64,000 nucleotides of DNA from an uncultured bacterium (lineage in GTDB: Bacteria; Oederibacteriota; PGYV01; Palsa-1178), in assembly GCA_937889595.1 (NCBI GenBank), contig CALAOR010000016.1, positions 1 to 64,000 on the forward strand. Direction: 5' to 3'. The notes beneath the pieces are model-generated. The model searched no databases. It worked only from the letters and a program-made list of their open reading frames with translations, and had not been told where the DNA came from. A program made the translations under genes and the position numbers. Below, piece after piece: positions 7,665 through 16,255 of the stretch (the stretch's first letter is position 1; each line of letters opens with the position of its first letter).

Positions 7665-9440
7665 TCAATCTAAATATACCCTAAAAAGGCCTTTTACTGA
7701 ATTACACAGATATATTTCCTCCGCACTTTTTAAGTCTTCCAGGCTGATTATCTTTTCACGATATATTCCGGGGGCCTTTGCAAGGAGGTATTGCCTGTAA
7801 ACCCCGCCAAGAAGCCCGCATGAAACCGGAGGCGTGTAAAAAACGCCTTTTATTCTGATGAAAATATTCGTGACACACCCTTCGGTTATTTCACATTTTT
7901 CGTTTGTGAAAATATGATCCGCGAGCCCATTTTCCATTGCTTTTATGTATTCGTTATTGTAGAGGGCTCTCAGGCTCGTTTTATGCCGGAGAAAAATGTT
8001 TTCCGAGTCCGTCCTTATTGCAGAAACAGCAATGCCGGGTCTGACTGTTTGTTCATTTTTTAATTCCTTAAACTCGGTTTTTATATTTCCATCCGCCGAA
8101 AGAAGAAGCCGGATTTTGCACCTGTTATTTATGCCATGCTTGTTTTTTAAGAGGATCTCTCTTGCCCGGGACTTTGAAAATGGGATGCCAAAGTATGAGG
8201 CCGAAGCGTTTAAGCGGCTCAAATGCCCGTTCAAAAGGGAATATCCGCCTGCTTCATATAATATAGTTTCGATGAGATGAAAGCCCTGCGAGTCTGAGGT
8301 CAGAAAACGCGCTTTACCAAGGCATTCCCTGTACTCCGGGATAAGGCGGGAATCATTCACGATGCCGCTTCCGACGCCGAAAGAAGATTTGCCGGAAACC
8401 GTGTTTATAACCGCTGTCCTTATGGGTATATTGAACACCGCTTTTTTGCCGGGGGATATATATCCCAAAGCTCCCGTGTAAATTCCCCTGCTCTCTTTTT
8501 CGCACTCCGCTATGACCTGCATGGCGCGTATTTTGGGGGCCCCCGTCACTGATCCGGAAGGAAAGATCGCCCGGAGCATTTCAGCAATGCCGGGATTATT
8601 TTTAAGCGCGCCTGAAACAGAGGAGGTCATCTGCCATAAAGTCGGGTACTCTTCAACTTCAAAAAGGCCGCCGACTTTTATGCTTTTTGTTTTGCAGAGT
8701 TTGCCAAGGTCGTTCCTTATCAGGTCCACGATCATGATGTTCTCCGCCATGGTCTTCGGGTCTTTTTTAAAATGCTTAAGCCCGTTTTTTGAAGCGGGTT
8801 TCAGCAAAGTGCCTTTCATGGGTTTCATTTTTATGCGGCCGCCGGTTCTTTCAAAAAAAAGCTCGGGGGAAAAAGAAATAACAGCTTCACTGCCAAAACG
8901 CATAAAGGCGGAATAGGCCGAAGGCTGTTGTTCTGCAAGCTTTATAAAAAAGTCCCGCAAACTGCCCCGCAGGGTAAAATCGAGTTTGAAGCAATAATTT
9001 GCCTGGTATATTTCTCCGTTCCTTATGAGGTTTTTTATTTTGTTAAAACCCCTGGCATACTGGTCCAAATCTGTGGAAGGCCCTGGCTTTGAAACGGAAT
9101 AAGAAGAATCTCCGGAAAGCTTCAGGTTATTGAATATGCAGCGGTTTTTAAAGAACATGAGCTTGAAAAGCGGCGAAGAAAGTGCGCTGGAATTTACGGG
9201 CAGTTTTTCTTCAAGAAAGCATCCGAGTTCGTAAGAGAAAAATCCCGCGGCATAAAGCCCTGAATCTATCAGTTTATTGACGCGCTTAAGGTCTTTATCA
9301 ATATGTGAGGGTCCGGAACTTTCCACGGAACATACAGGATCAATAAAAAGAAGGCTCTGCCTGTTTTTACCGCAGGCGGTATGAAGTAAAATACCGTTCT
9401 TCTGCCCGGAGAAAAGGGCTTCCAAATTTTTGTTTATCAT
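7665..9440 (-). CDS. pabBC: aminodeoxychorismate synthase component I fused to aminodeoxychorismate lyase
   Basis: Converts chorismate plus ammonia to 4-aminobenzoate. Residues about 1-375 are PabB (chorismate-binding fold), with MKPMKGTLLK carrying the lysine that marks aminodeoxychorismate synthase and FPSGSVTGAPKIRAM near the active site. Residues about 385-591 are PabC, a class IV PLP enzyme, with the PLP lysine in LRHKTSLR and the ITEGCVTNIF motif. PabB-PabC fusions are known. The glutaminase PabA is not in the window. The start overlaps the prenyltransferase stop by 4 nt, so this is the last gene of a three-gene operon. Folate synthesis is the default role; a link to the prenyltransferase is inference. 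Confidence 0.93.
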   Translation of the reverse strand: MINKNLEALFSGQKNGILLHTACGKNRQSLLFIDPVCSVESSGPSHIDKDLKRVNKLIDSGLYAAGFFSYELGCFLEEKLPVNSSALSSPLFKLMFFKNRCIFNNLKLSGDSSYSVSKPGPSTDLDQYARGFNKIKNLIRNGEIYQANYCFKLDFTLRGSLRDFFIKLAEQQPSAYSAFMRFGSEAVISFSPELFFERTGGRIKMKPMKGTLLKPASKNGLKHFKKDPKTMAENIMIVDLIRNDLGKLCKTKSIKVGGLFEVEEYPTLWQMTSSVSGALKNNPGIAEMLRAIFPSGSVTGAPKIRAMQVIAECEKESRGIYTGALGYISPGKKAVFNIPIRTAVINTVSGKSSFGVGSGIVNDSRLIPEYRECLGKARFLTSDSQGFHLIETILYEAGGYSLLNGHLSRLNASASYFGIPFSKSRAREILLKNKHGINNRCKIRLLLSADGNIKTEFKELKNEQTVRPGIAVSAIRTDSENIFLRHKTSLRALYNNEYIKAMENGLADHIFTNEKCEITEGCVTNIFIRIKGVFYTPPVSCGLLGGVYRQYLLAKAPGIYREKIISLEDLKSAEEIYLCNSVKGLFRVYLD

Positions 9441-10759
9441 GAAAAAATACTTATCAAAAGTCCCGCTGAAAGCAGAATGGAAAAACGGATATACAGACGT
9501 ATGGAATATAACGGATACGGATGTTTGACGGCGCTTACCCTTATTTCCGAGCTGTCTTTACCGCCGTTATTCATCTCGGTCAGACATTTTAGCGCGAACG
9601 GAATGCTGAAAAACGCGATGGCAGACGGATAAAATTTTGGCCATAGCGCTATAAATACCGCCAGTATTACATAGGGCGCGAGCAGAAAAACGCGGTAGAT
9701 TTTCCTTGCGTTTTCAAATCCGGTTATTATCGGCAGGGTTACAAAGCCGTTTTTGCCGTCGTCTTCCATGTCCCGGATATTATTTGCCAGGGTAACCGAG
9801 CCGACAAGCAGGCCCAAACACATGGAAATTACCAGCGGAGCGGCGTGCACGGCGCCTGTCTGGACATAGTAGGCGCCTGATACCATGACCGGACCCATTA
9901 AAACCGCCGTGGTCAGTTCGCCCATGCCGCGGTATTTTAAGGCAGCAGGGCCGCCTGTGTATGACGCGCCTCCCAGCAGACCTGCCGCTCCGAATATAAT
10001 TACGGGCCAGCCCGCGGCGTATGTAAGGTATATTCCCATTGCCCCGGTTATGCCAAAGCAGATAAAAGATGCTGTCAATATAGAGGAAGGTTTAACCAGT
10101 TCCCGTGTCAGCGCGCCTGTGTGGCTTGACAGCGCGCCCGGTGTATCAAAACCTTTTTTAAAATCGTTATAATCGCTGTAAAAATTCACCCCCATATGCG
10201 CTGCAAGACCCCCGAAGAGCGCTGCCAGGAATATCACGGTGTCAAACCTGCCGTGGATCAGGGCCATAATAGATCCTGTTATAACCGGTATCAGCGACAG
10301 GGGCGCCGATACAATACGCGCGGCTTCCAGCCAGAATCTGATGCCGCGGTTGCGGCTGCCGGCTGAAACCTCCGGTTCATTTATCCACCCGTTTTTTGTT
10401 TCTTCAAAAATATTGTTTTCCATGCCCTGCGCGCCGCTTAATTGTATCCTATAGGGCCGCACAAGTATAATATCCTTCCCGAGTTTAAGCTTAATATCAT
10501 GCGGAGCCGCTGAATCTTTAACAAACCTGGCTATGCCCTGTCCGCGCACCGGGCTCCCCGGACCGCGCCCTATAAATCCAACCCTCGGATTTTTGCTTAA
10601 CTCAAGCCTTACCGCAGGGTCGTCAACCCTGCAATAAATGTCGAGACCCAGCGGGATAACAGGAACCGTTGACTGCCAAAGCCTTTCTGAAAACGCCGCA
10701 AGCGTAAGTTCTTTTTCCAGGGACAGCCTTTCTGTTATTTCATTTTGTATGTCCGTCAT
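9437..10759 (-). CDS. UbiA/MenA-family prenyltransferase with N-terminal flavin-barrel-like domain
   Basis: Membrane enzyme that attaches a polyprenyl chain to an aromatic or similar acceptor. Residues about 140-440 hold eight or so membrane segments and both Asp-rich Mg-diphosphate motifs: NFYSDYNDFKKGFD and NNIRDMEDDGKNG, the pattern of the MenA branch. Residues 1-115 are soluble and resemble a pyridoxamine-phosphate-oxidase-like split barrel (STVPVIPLGLDIYCRV, NPRVGFIGRGPGSPVRGQG); I infer this from pattern only. The substrate is unknown. The fusion, and its placement between a radical SAM gene (adjacent, 0 nt) and pabBC (4-nt overlap), are unusual. It could be a menaquinone enzyme or belong to an unknown pathway. 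Confidence 0.82.
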   Translation of the reverse strand: MTDIQNEITERLSLEKELTLAAFSERLWQSTVPVIPLGLDIYCRVDDPAVRLELSKNPRVGFIGRGPGSPVRGQGIARFVKDSAAPHDIKLKLGKDIILVRPYRIQLSGAQGMENNIFEETKNGWINEPEVSAGSRNRGIRFWLEAARIVSAPLSLIPVITGSIMALIHGRFDTVIFLAALFGGLAAHMGVNFYSDYNDFKKGFDTPGALSSHTGALTRELVKPSSILTASFICFGITGAMGIYLTYAAGWPVIIFGAAGLLGGASYTGGPAALKYRGMGELTTAVLMGPVMVSGAYYVQTGAVHAAPLVISMCLGLLVGSVTLANNIRDMEDDGKNGFVTLPIITGFENARKIYRVFLLAPYVILAVFIALWPKFYPSAIAFFSIPFALKCLTEMNNGGKDSSEIRVSAVKHPYPLYSIRLYIRFSILLSAGLLISIFS

Positions 10760-11662
10760 TTACCGCGCCGCCTTAAAAAGGTTTAAAGCGCTGAAAATCG
10801 CGGCAGGATCAAGCGCCTGTATTCCGGACAATTCCGGGATGATCCCATAACCGCATTTTTCGCAAACACCCGGGATTTCCCTGCCCCAGCAGCATTCAAA
10901 CACCCTGTCTTGTTCCATCATCTGGATTATATGGACCGGCCTTTTATAACGTCCTGTCATCAGCGCCTTTAACCCATACATAGAGTTTATCACCTTATAA
11001 CCCAGTTTTTTCATGCGTATTATGTTTAGAAGCGCTTCCCGTCTTTCCTTAATATCAAGGGCCAGTTCTTCCACTCCCGGGTAGGGAGTATGGAAATTAA
11101 CGGAAATGCCGCGGATATTTTTCTCGGAACTGATTAATTTTATAAGGTCTTCCGCGCCATGCCAATTTTTTTTGTTCAGCGTCAGATTGACGGAAATATC
11201 CGGATGCGGCGATTTTCTGATATTTTCCATAACAGCGGCAAACACCCCTTTGCCGCGTATTTCATCGTGATATTTTTCCGGGCCGTCCAGGCTGACCCAT
11301 ACCGCGTCAGATGCTATTTCTATGGGGAAAGTCCCGTTTGTAACAACCGCGACCCTGAAAAAGCCCATATCCCGCGCCGCTTTGATCACATCATTAACGT
11401 TTAACCCCTTATCTGACCAGGTCATGATCTCCCCGCCCTGCAAATAAAGTATTCTTGCCCCCCTGTCATGGAACATTTTAAAGATCTCCATGAGCCGCCC
11501 GAAAGAATACGGCCCCCTGCCCTTATTTGCGACCACACAATGGGCGCACTTAAGGTTGCACACATCGGTCAGCGGCACCCCCGCAACTATAGGCGCGCGC
11601 CTGTGCAGCAGCAAAACGGAAAAGCCGTACTTAAGATAATATAATAATTCCCTGATCTTCAT
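10760..11662 (-). CDS. radical SAM protein with C-terminal cysteine cluster
   Basis: A 300-residue radical SAM enzyme. The canonical CX3CX2C motif is CNLKCAHC near residue 36, followed by a GGE-type motif (LYLQGGEIMTW) for SAM binding and a SLDG segment. The C-terminus has a second cysteine group (CCWGREIPGVCEKCGYG), suggesting an auxiliary Fe-S cluster as in SPASM/Twitch proteins. It heads the operon with the prenyltransferase and pabBC and has its own promoter. The substrate is not recognisable. No peptide precursor gene is seen beside it, so a small-molecule or lipid substrate is more likely than RiPP maturation. Confidence 0.85.
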   Translation of the reverse strand: MKIRELLYYLKYGFSVLLLHRRAPIVAGVPLTDVCNLKCAHCVVANKGRGPYSFGRLMEIFKMFHDRGARILYLQGGEIMTWSDKGLNVNDVIKAARDMGFFRVAVVTNGTFPIEIASDAVWVSLDGPEKYHDEIRGKGVFAAVMENIRKSPHPDISVNLTLNKKNWHGAEDLIKLISSEKNIRGISVNFHTPYPGVEELALDIKERREALLNIIRMKKLGYKVINSMYGLKALMTGRYKRPVHIIQMMEQDRVFECCWGREIPGVCEKCGYGIIPELSGIQALDPAAIFSALNLFKAAR

Positions 11663-11702
11663 TTTTTCGGTCCGCCTTTAGAATATAAAATTATAAGATA
11701 CA

Positions 11703-11731
11703 ATAATATAACTTTTTAGGGATTTAGGCAA
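11703..11731 (-). promoter_or_regulatory. promoter of radical SAM-prenyltransferase-pabBC operon
   Basis: TTGCCT (11726-11731), 17-nt spacer, TATTAT (11703-11708); a second TATAAT-like box lies just downstream. The AAAGGCGG ribosome site precedes the ATG. Confidence 0.6.
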
Positions 11732-11794
11732 GATAAAGCTGGTGTGTATGTTTTAAAACAATACCGATGTGTCATATAGGTAAAAACAAAAAAA

Positions 11795-11956
11795 CCTGTA
11801 GAGCGGCTGCTTGCTGCCGCTCACCGTCGGCTTTTAAAACAACTGTTTGCATGACCCGCGTTTTGTAAGGCCAGCATTTTAGTTGGTGGTAAGCCCCCCA
11901 TTCAAAACAAAAACCTGTAGAGCCTGCGTCAGAGAGGCAGCAAGCAGCCTCTCTAC
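11795..11956. repeat. paired palindromic intergenic element, copy A
   Basis: Two hairpins about 108 nt apart: arms GAGCGGC/GCCGCTC (11801-11822) and AGAGAGGC/GCCTCTCT (11931-11954), both with a TGCTTGCT or AGCAAGCA-type centre. The same pair recurs, reversed and closer together, at 57441-57522. This is the main content of the 330-nt gap 11663-11990; no gene is seen in it. Confidence 0.7.
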
Positions 11957-11990
11957 GGGGATACTGCCGGAAAACCTTGTAAAACCATGC

Positions 11991-13952
11991 CTATATCCTG
12001 TCCACTCTTTTTAACTCCCCTTCTATCCTGCCGTCCATGCCTGTTCCTGATTCAAAATACCTGAAAATATCATGCATGAGTATTGTATCTCCTTCGATGC
12101 CTGTTATTTCGGTAATATGGGTTATCTTCCTGCTTCCGTCCTTTAACCTCGCCTGCTGCACTATGATATTTACCGCGCTTTTTATCTGTTCCCTTATGGC
12201 GCGCACCGGAAGTTCGACCCCCGACATGAGCACCATAACCTCTATCCTCGACACCGCGTCGCGCGGCGTGTTTGAATGCACCGTTGTCATGGACCCGTCA
12301 TGGCCCGTGTTCATGGCCTGCAGCATGTCAAGGGTTTCCCCGCCGCGGCATTCGCCCACGACTATCCTGTCCGGCCTCATGCGCAGGCAGTTTTTTACCA
12401 GGTCCCTGATTGTAACGGCTCCCCTGCCCTCTATGTTGGGCGGCCTTGCTTCAAGCCTTATCACATGTTCCTGGGACAGCCGCAGTTCCGCGGAGTCTTC
12501 CACTGTTATAATACGCTCATCTTCAGGTATGAAGCAGGATAATATATTCAGGAGCGTTGTTTTACCCGAGCCTGTGCCTCCGGATATAAGGATATTTTTC
12601 CTTTTCAAGACCGCATCTCTGAGGTATTCAACCGCGTCCGCCGTAACACTGCCGTATTTTACAAGGTCCTCCGGGGTCAGTTTTCTGTCAGAGAACTTCC
12701 TGATTGTCAGTACAGGCCCGTCGATGGCCAACGGAGGAATAATTGCATTGACCCTGGACCCGTCCGGCAGCCTGGCATCCACGTAAGGCATTGATTCGTC
12801 TATCCTGCGGCCCAGGGGAAGCACTATGCGTTCTATGGCGCGCATAACATTTTCATCATCCGTAAACCTTTTCTCCGATTTGTAAAGTTTCCCCGCTTTT
12901 TCAATGTATATTTCATCATGCCTGTTTACCATTATCTCGCTTATGCCCGGGTCTTTCAAAAGGTCCTCTATGGCGCCCAAACCCGTTACCTCATCAAATA
13001 TCTCGGTTACAACAGCTTCCCTGGTTTCCCTGTCGATCATGGCCGGGTCCAAATCGTCAAGGATCTTCCTGATTTTATTTTTTATTTCCCCGAATATCTT
13101 TGATTTCTTGTCCGGATGGGTAAGAGCGTCTTTCTCAAGATTCTTTACGTTTATTTCCTCAAACAACATCCTGTTGACTGTTTTTTTCAGCCCCGCATCC
13201 GTTCCATTTTTTATACCTGGCCTTATAACAGGCGGCAATATGGCGCGCTCATCTTCCCGGGAAACGGCCGCCATGTCCAGTATTTCCATATGAGGTTTTG
13301 AACCGCCTTCAAGCAGGCCGCCCGCTGCATTTTTGACGGTGTTATAAAACGCGCTTTTCCTGTTCTTTGAACAGTATATTTCGCCTTTATGGGAGGCTTC
13401 CTCAACCGCGGCCAGACGCGGCAGGACGCCGAGTACGCGTATATTATTAAACCCCTGCTGTATGTCTCCTGCCGACAAAAGGCTGTTGTCGGCTTTATTT
13501 ACGAGTATGTTAATGACCGAAGCCGGATAGCGCATTTCAATTAGTTTTTGGGCGGTATGGTTTACGTGTTTCATGTCATAGGGGTTTAAAGCCGCCGGTA
13601 TCAGTAATGTATCCGTTATGTCAAACAGGCGCTGGTCGGGGAAGCCTTCCGTGTCTATCAGGAGCACATCAAGCGACTCATGAAAATATTTTATTGCCCT
13701 CTCCCAGCTTATGTCCCAAAAAAGATAAAACTGCTCCCTGTCCGGGCGGTATTTTGAAATATCCGCAGCGTTGTTCAGCGTGTGGTCCGCAGTTATATTC
13801 ATCATTACCCGCGTGTCAAATACGCCTTCGCCCATTTCAAGAACTCCTGTTTTCAGGCCGTATTCCCCGGCCATGACAGACGCCATGTTCAGGGCAAGAG
13901 TTGTTTTGCCCGAGCCGTTCTTTTTATTTATGAACGTAATTATTTTTTTCAT
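11991..13952 (-). CDS. CpaE-like ParA ATPase fused to CpaF/TadA secretion ATPase
   Basis: A Tad-type pilus or secretion motor in which two normally separate proteins are one chain. Residues 1-215 are a MinD/ParA-like ATPase with deviant Walker A KNGSGKTT (signature Lys about 11), as in CpaE, but without CpaE's receiver-like domain. A linker of about 50 residues leads to CpaF (about 265-640): Walker A GGTGSGKTTLLN, an Asp box-like segment, Walker B DRIVVGECRGGE and a His box TGHDGSMTTVHSNT. The start overlaps the secretin stop by 4 nt. No tadB/tadC, flp pilin or prepilin peptidase lies nearby. Confidence 0.9.
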   Translation of the reverse strand: MKKIITFINKKNGSGKTTLALNMASVMAGEYGLKTGVLEMGEGVFDTRVMMNITADHTLNNAADISKYRPDREQFYLFWDISWERAIKYFHESLDVLLIDTEGFPDQRLFDITDTLLIPAALNPYDMKHVNHTAQKLIEMRYPASVINILVNKADNSLLSAGDIQQGFNNIRVLGVLPRLAAVEEASHKGEIYCSKNRKSAFYNTVKNAAGGLLEGGSKPHMEILDMAAVSREDERAILPPVIRPGIKNGTDAGLKKTVNRMLFEEINVKNLEKDALTHPDKKSKIFGEIKNKIRKILDDLDPAMIDRETREAVVTEIFDEVTGLGAIEDLLKDPGISEIMVNRHDEIYIEKAGKLYKSEKRFTDDENVMRAIERIVLPLGRRIDESMPYVDARLPDGSRVNAIIPPLAIDGPVLTIRKFSDRKLTPEDLVKYGSVTADAVEYLRDAVLKRKNILISGGTGSGKTTLLNILSCFIPEDERIITVEDSAELRLSQEHVIRLEARPPNIEGRGAVTIRDLVKNCLRMRPDRIVVGECRGGETLDMLQAMNTGHDGSMTTVHSNTPRDAVSRIEVMVLMSGVELPVRAIREQIKSAVNIIVQQARLKDGSRKITHITEITGIEGDTILMHDIFRYFESGTGMDGRIEGELKRVDRI

Positions 13953-14950
13953 TCAGTGATGTCCTGTCCGGATATTTTAGGCGTGACAAATATGACAAGC
14001 TCTGTTTTCCTGTCCGAAGTGGTAACGGATTTAAACAGTTCCCCGAGCAAAGGTATGCCTGAGAGCACTGGCACGCCGCTTATTGTCTTCATTTCCTGGT
14101 TCTCGATCAATCCGGCTATGACGACGGTATTATCGGGCTCCACATTTATGCTTGTTTCCGCCCATCTTGTTTTGACAGCGGGAACCGTGCTTGTGCCCAC
14201 GCTGACAGCGTTTGCGTAATCCAGATTGCTCACTTCAGCCCGTATCTGGGCTTCTATTCTGTTCTGTTTTGTCAGTTTTGGGTCTATCTCCAGGCTGACG
14301 CCGTATTTTTTCCACGAAACGCTTGCCTGGCCCGTTGTAGAAACTGTGACGATCGGCACTTCACCGCCGGACAAGAAACTCGCTTTTTTCCCGTTTGAAG
14401 CCAGCAGTTTCGGTTTTGCAAGCACTTTGGCATAATTGTTGCTAACCAGGAAATCCACCAGCAGGTTCAGCTGCCCCCTTGCAAAATCCGCCCCTAGGAC
14501 CCTGAAAGACGGCGGATTTTTTTCAATGGCATTTAATGCCGATACAGGGAGGGCTCCCGCGGGAACCGGGCCGGCGAGCAAAGTGGGCCAGTCTATTCCG
14601 TAATCAGCGCCGTTGACATTGTTTATCTCAAGTATTTGAACATCTATTTCTATCATGGATTCGGATGCGTTTGTTTTTTTTACGTTTACAATCAGGCTTT
14701 CAACCCCGGCCGCCGTGGTGATATTTATAACGGAAGTTCCAGGCTTTTTCGCTTCAAGGATTATTTCTTCGTCGGACAGGATCGTTGCGGTCGCCACTGT
14801 TTTATTGACAATTTCTATTTCCTTTGCTTTTTCTATCTTTATAACCTTCGACGTGCCTTCTTTAACCGAAATTTCGCGGGATTGGCCGAACACATGCTGA
14901 AAAATAAAAATGAAAATACAAACGAATAAAAAAACGCTGGTTTTTTTCAC
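13949..14950 (-). CDS. cpaC: CpaC/RcpA-type pilus secretin
   Basis: An outer-membrane secretin of the Tad family. A signal peptide (TSVFLFVCIFIFIFQHVFG) is followed by the N-terminal pilus-assembly domain (about 22-90, REISVKEGTSKVIKI), and then the secretin core (about 95-330) with the VPVLSGIPLLGELF motif and C-terminal RKTELVIFVTPKI. At 333 residues it is short compared with CpaC of about 400-450. It starts at GTG (14950) behind GAGGGG and is driven by a near-consensus promoter that overlaps the divergent 5-formyl-THF cyclo-ligase promoter. It is translationally coupled to the CpaE-CpaF fusion. Confidence 0.92.
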   Translation of the reverse strand: MKKTSVFLFVCIFIFIFQHVFGQSREISVKEGTSKVIKIEKAKEIEIVNKTVATATILSDEEIILEAKKPGTSVINITTAAGVESLIVNVKKTNASESMIEIDVQILEINNVNGADYGIDWPTLLAGPVPAGALPVSALNAIEKNPPSFRVLGADFARGQLNLLVDFLVSNNYAKVLAKPKLLASNGKKASFLSGGEVPIVTVSTTGQASVSWKKYGVSLEIDPKLTKQNRIEAQIRAEVSNLDYANAVSVGTSTVPAVKTRWAETSINVEPDNTVVIAGLIENQEMKTISGVPVLSGIPLLGELFKSVTTSDRKTELVIFVTPKISGQDITE

Positions 14951-14995
14951 GCTCTAGCCCCTCTATATTTTATTATACTGCCTCTATGGCTTGAG

Positions 14996-15024
14996 ATTAT
15001 ATATTAAGCCGTCTTAAGCGTCAA
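14996..15024 (-). promoter_or_regulatory. cpaC promoter
   Basis: TTGACG (15019-15024), 17-nt spacer, TATAAT (14996-15001), with ~40 nt of leader. It lies back to back with the plus-strand promoter at 15036-15064. Confidence 0.75.
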
Positions 15025-15035
15025 TCAAATAATTC

Positions 15036-15064
15036 TTGCCAAGGGTTAACATCTGCGTTATATT
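15036..15064 (+). promoter_or_regulatory. promoter of 5-formyl-THF cyclo-ligase gene, probably leaderless
   Basis: TTGCCA (15036-15041), 17-nt spacer, TATATT (15059-15064). The expected start of transcription, 7-8 nt after the -10 box, falls on the ATG at 15072. No Shine-Dalgarno sequence could fit in the transcript. Confidence 0.65.
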
Positions 15065-15071
15065 TATGCAT

Positions 15072-15647
15072 ATGGAAAAACACATATTAAGAAAACAGAC
15101 ACGGGCAGCCAGGGATGCAATGCCTGAAGAGTTGATCCTGCGCAAGAGTGCAAAGATAGTATCGGTATTCAAGGACCATTTTTTTCCCATGTTAAAAACC
15201 CCAAAGTGCGCCATGATATACCTGTCAACACAGAGCGAAGTGAAAACATCGGGGCTCATCCGTTACCTGTCGGAGAAGGGGGTTGAAATTTATGTGCCGT
15301 GCGTGGATGACGGCATGATAATCCCGGTTAAATACACAAAAGGATGCGCCCTGTCAAGGGGGGCTTATAAAATAAAGGAACCTGTTAAAAAAATAAAACC
15401 CCGCACCCCCAGATGCATAAGTCTGGTTATAATCCCTGGCATAGCTTTTGACGCCAAAGGCAACCGGGTGGGCTTTGGAAAGGGATTTTTTGACCATTTC
15501 CTGAAGAAACTTCCTTCTTCAGCCATAAAAACAGCGCTCGCATTTGAAAAACAAATTGTAAGGACCGTCCCTTCGGACCGGCATGACGTAAAAATGGACT
15601 ACATAATCACAGAAGACCGGATAATCAATTGCGGAGGCTCAAAATGA
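15072..15647 (+). CDS. 5-formyltetrahydrofolate cyclo-ligase
   Basis: ATP-dependent conversion of 5-formyl-THF to 5,10-methenyl-THF. The protein has about 191 residues. The N-terminal MEKHILRKQTRAARDAM segment and the C-terminal GFGKGFFDHFL motif (equivalent to GxGxGYYD) are typical. I start it at the ATG at 15072 because the upstream frame overlaps the promoter; an ATG at 15066 is 6 nt earlier. The stop overlaps the NUDIX start (ATGA). With glyA and pabBC, it makes the window rich in folate and one-carbon functions. Confidence 0.92.
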   Translation: MEKHILRKQTRAARDAMPEELILRKSAKIVSVFKDHFFPMLKTPKCAMIYLSTQSEVKTSGLIRYLSEKGVEIYVPCVDDGMIIPVKYTKGCALSRGAYKIKEPVKKIKPRTPRCISLVIIPGIAFDAKGNRVGFGKGFFDHFLKKLPSSAIKTALAFEKQIVRTVPSDRHDVKMDYIITEDRIINCGGSK

Positions 15648-16198
15648 GGGTCGTCAGTTCAAAAACAGTTTATAAAGGCAGGATATTCCGCCTGGACAAA
15701 GACATCATAGAAATGAACGGGAATAGGATAACAAGGGAAATAATCCACCATCCGGGATCTTCGCTGATGATCCCGGTTCTTGACATAAAAAAGAAACTGA
15801 TTATCATGATAGAACAGTACCGCTATGCCGCCGGCGGCGGCATAATCGAATTTCCCGCCGGTACAAGAGATAAGGGCGAGTCCTATAAAACCTGCGCGTC
15901 AAGGGAACTTACGGAAGAAATCGGTTATAATGCAAAAAAAATCAGGGAAATCACCCGCTTTTACCTTGCCCCCGGGACCATGACGGAAGTCATGGGCATG
16001 TTTCTGTGCACAAAACTTGAAAAAAGAACCCAGACCCTTATGCCAGATGAGAAAATAAGGCCCTATATTACGCCCCTGGATAAAGCGGTCAGCATGGTAT
16101 TTTCAGGCAGGATCAAGGACGCAAAAACCATTGCCGGAGTTATGGTGCTGAAAAACATTTATTCGGAAAAAAAGCTGTATAAAAAGTTTTTCCTTTAG
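15644..16198 (+). CDS. NUDIX hydrolase, ADP-ribose pyrophosphatase type
   Basis: Hydrolyses nucleoside diphosphate-linked compounds, probably ADP-ribose to AMP and ribose 5-phosphate. The NUDIX box is present as G-x5-E-x7-RELTEEIG (GTRDKGESYKTCASREL then TEEIG), at about residues 71-93. The preceding IIEFPAG is typical of ADP-ribose pyrophosphatases. The ATG at 15644 has GGAGG 6 nt upstream and overlaps the preceding stop. Exact substrate preference cannot be read from sequence. It converges on birA with 57 nt between the stops. Confidence 0.9.
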   Translation: MRVVSSKTVYKGRIFRLDKDIIEMNGNRITREIIHHPGSSLMIPVLDIKKKLIIMIEQYRYAAGGGIIEFPAGTRDKGESYKTCASRELTEEIGYNAKKIREITRFYLAPGTMTEVMGMFLCTKLEKRTQTLMPDEKIRPYITPLDKAVSMVFSGRIKDAKTIAGVMVLKNIYSEKKLYKKFFL

Positions 16199-16255
16199 TA
16201 CAGAACCACTGACCACCGGCGTACCCCGGTGAAACGCAGAGGGTGCGACGCGTCC

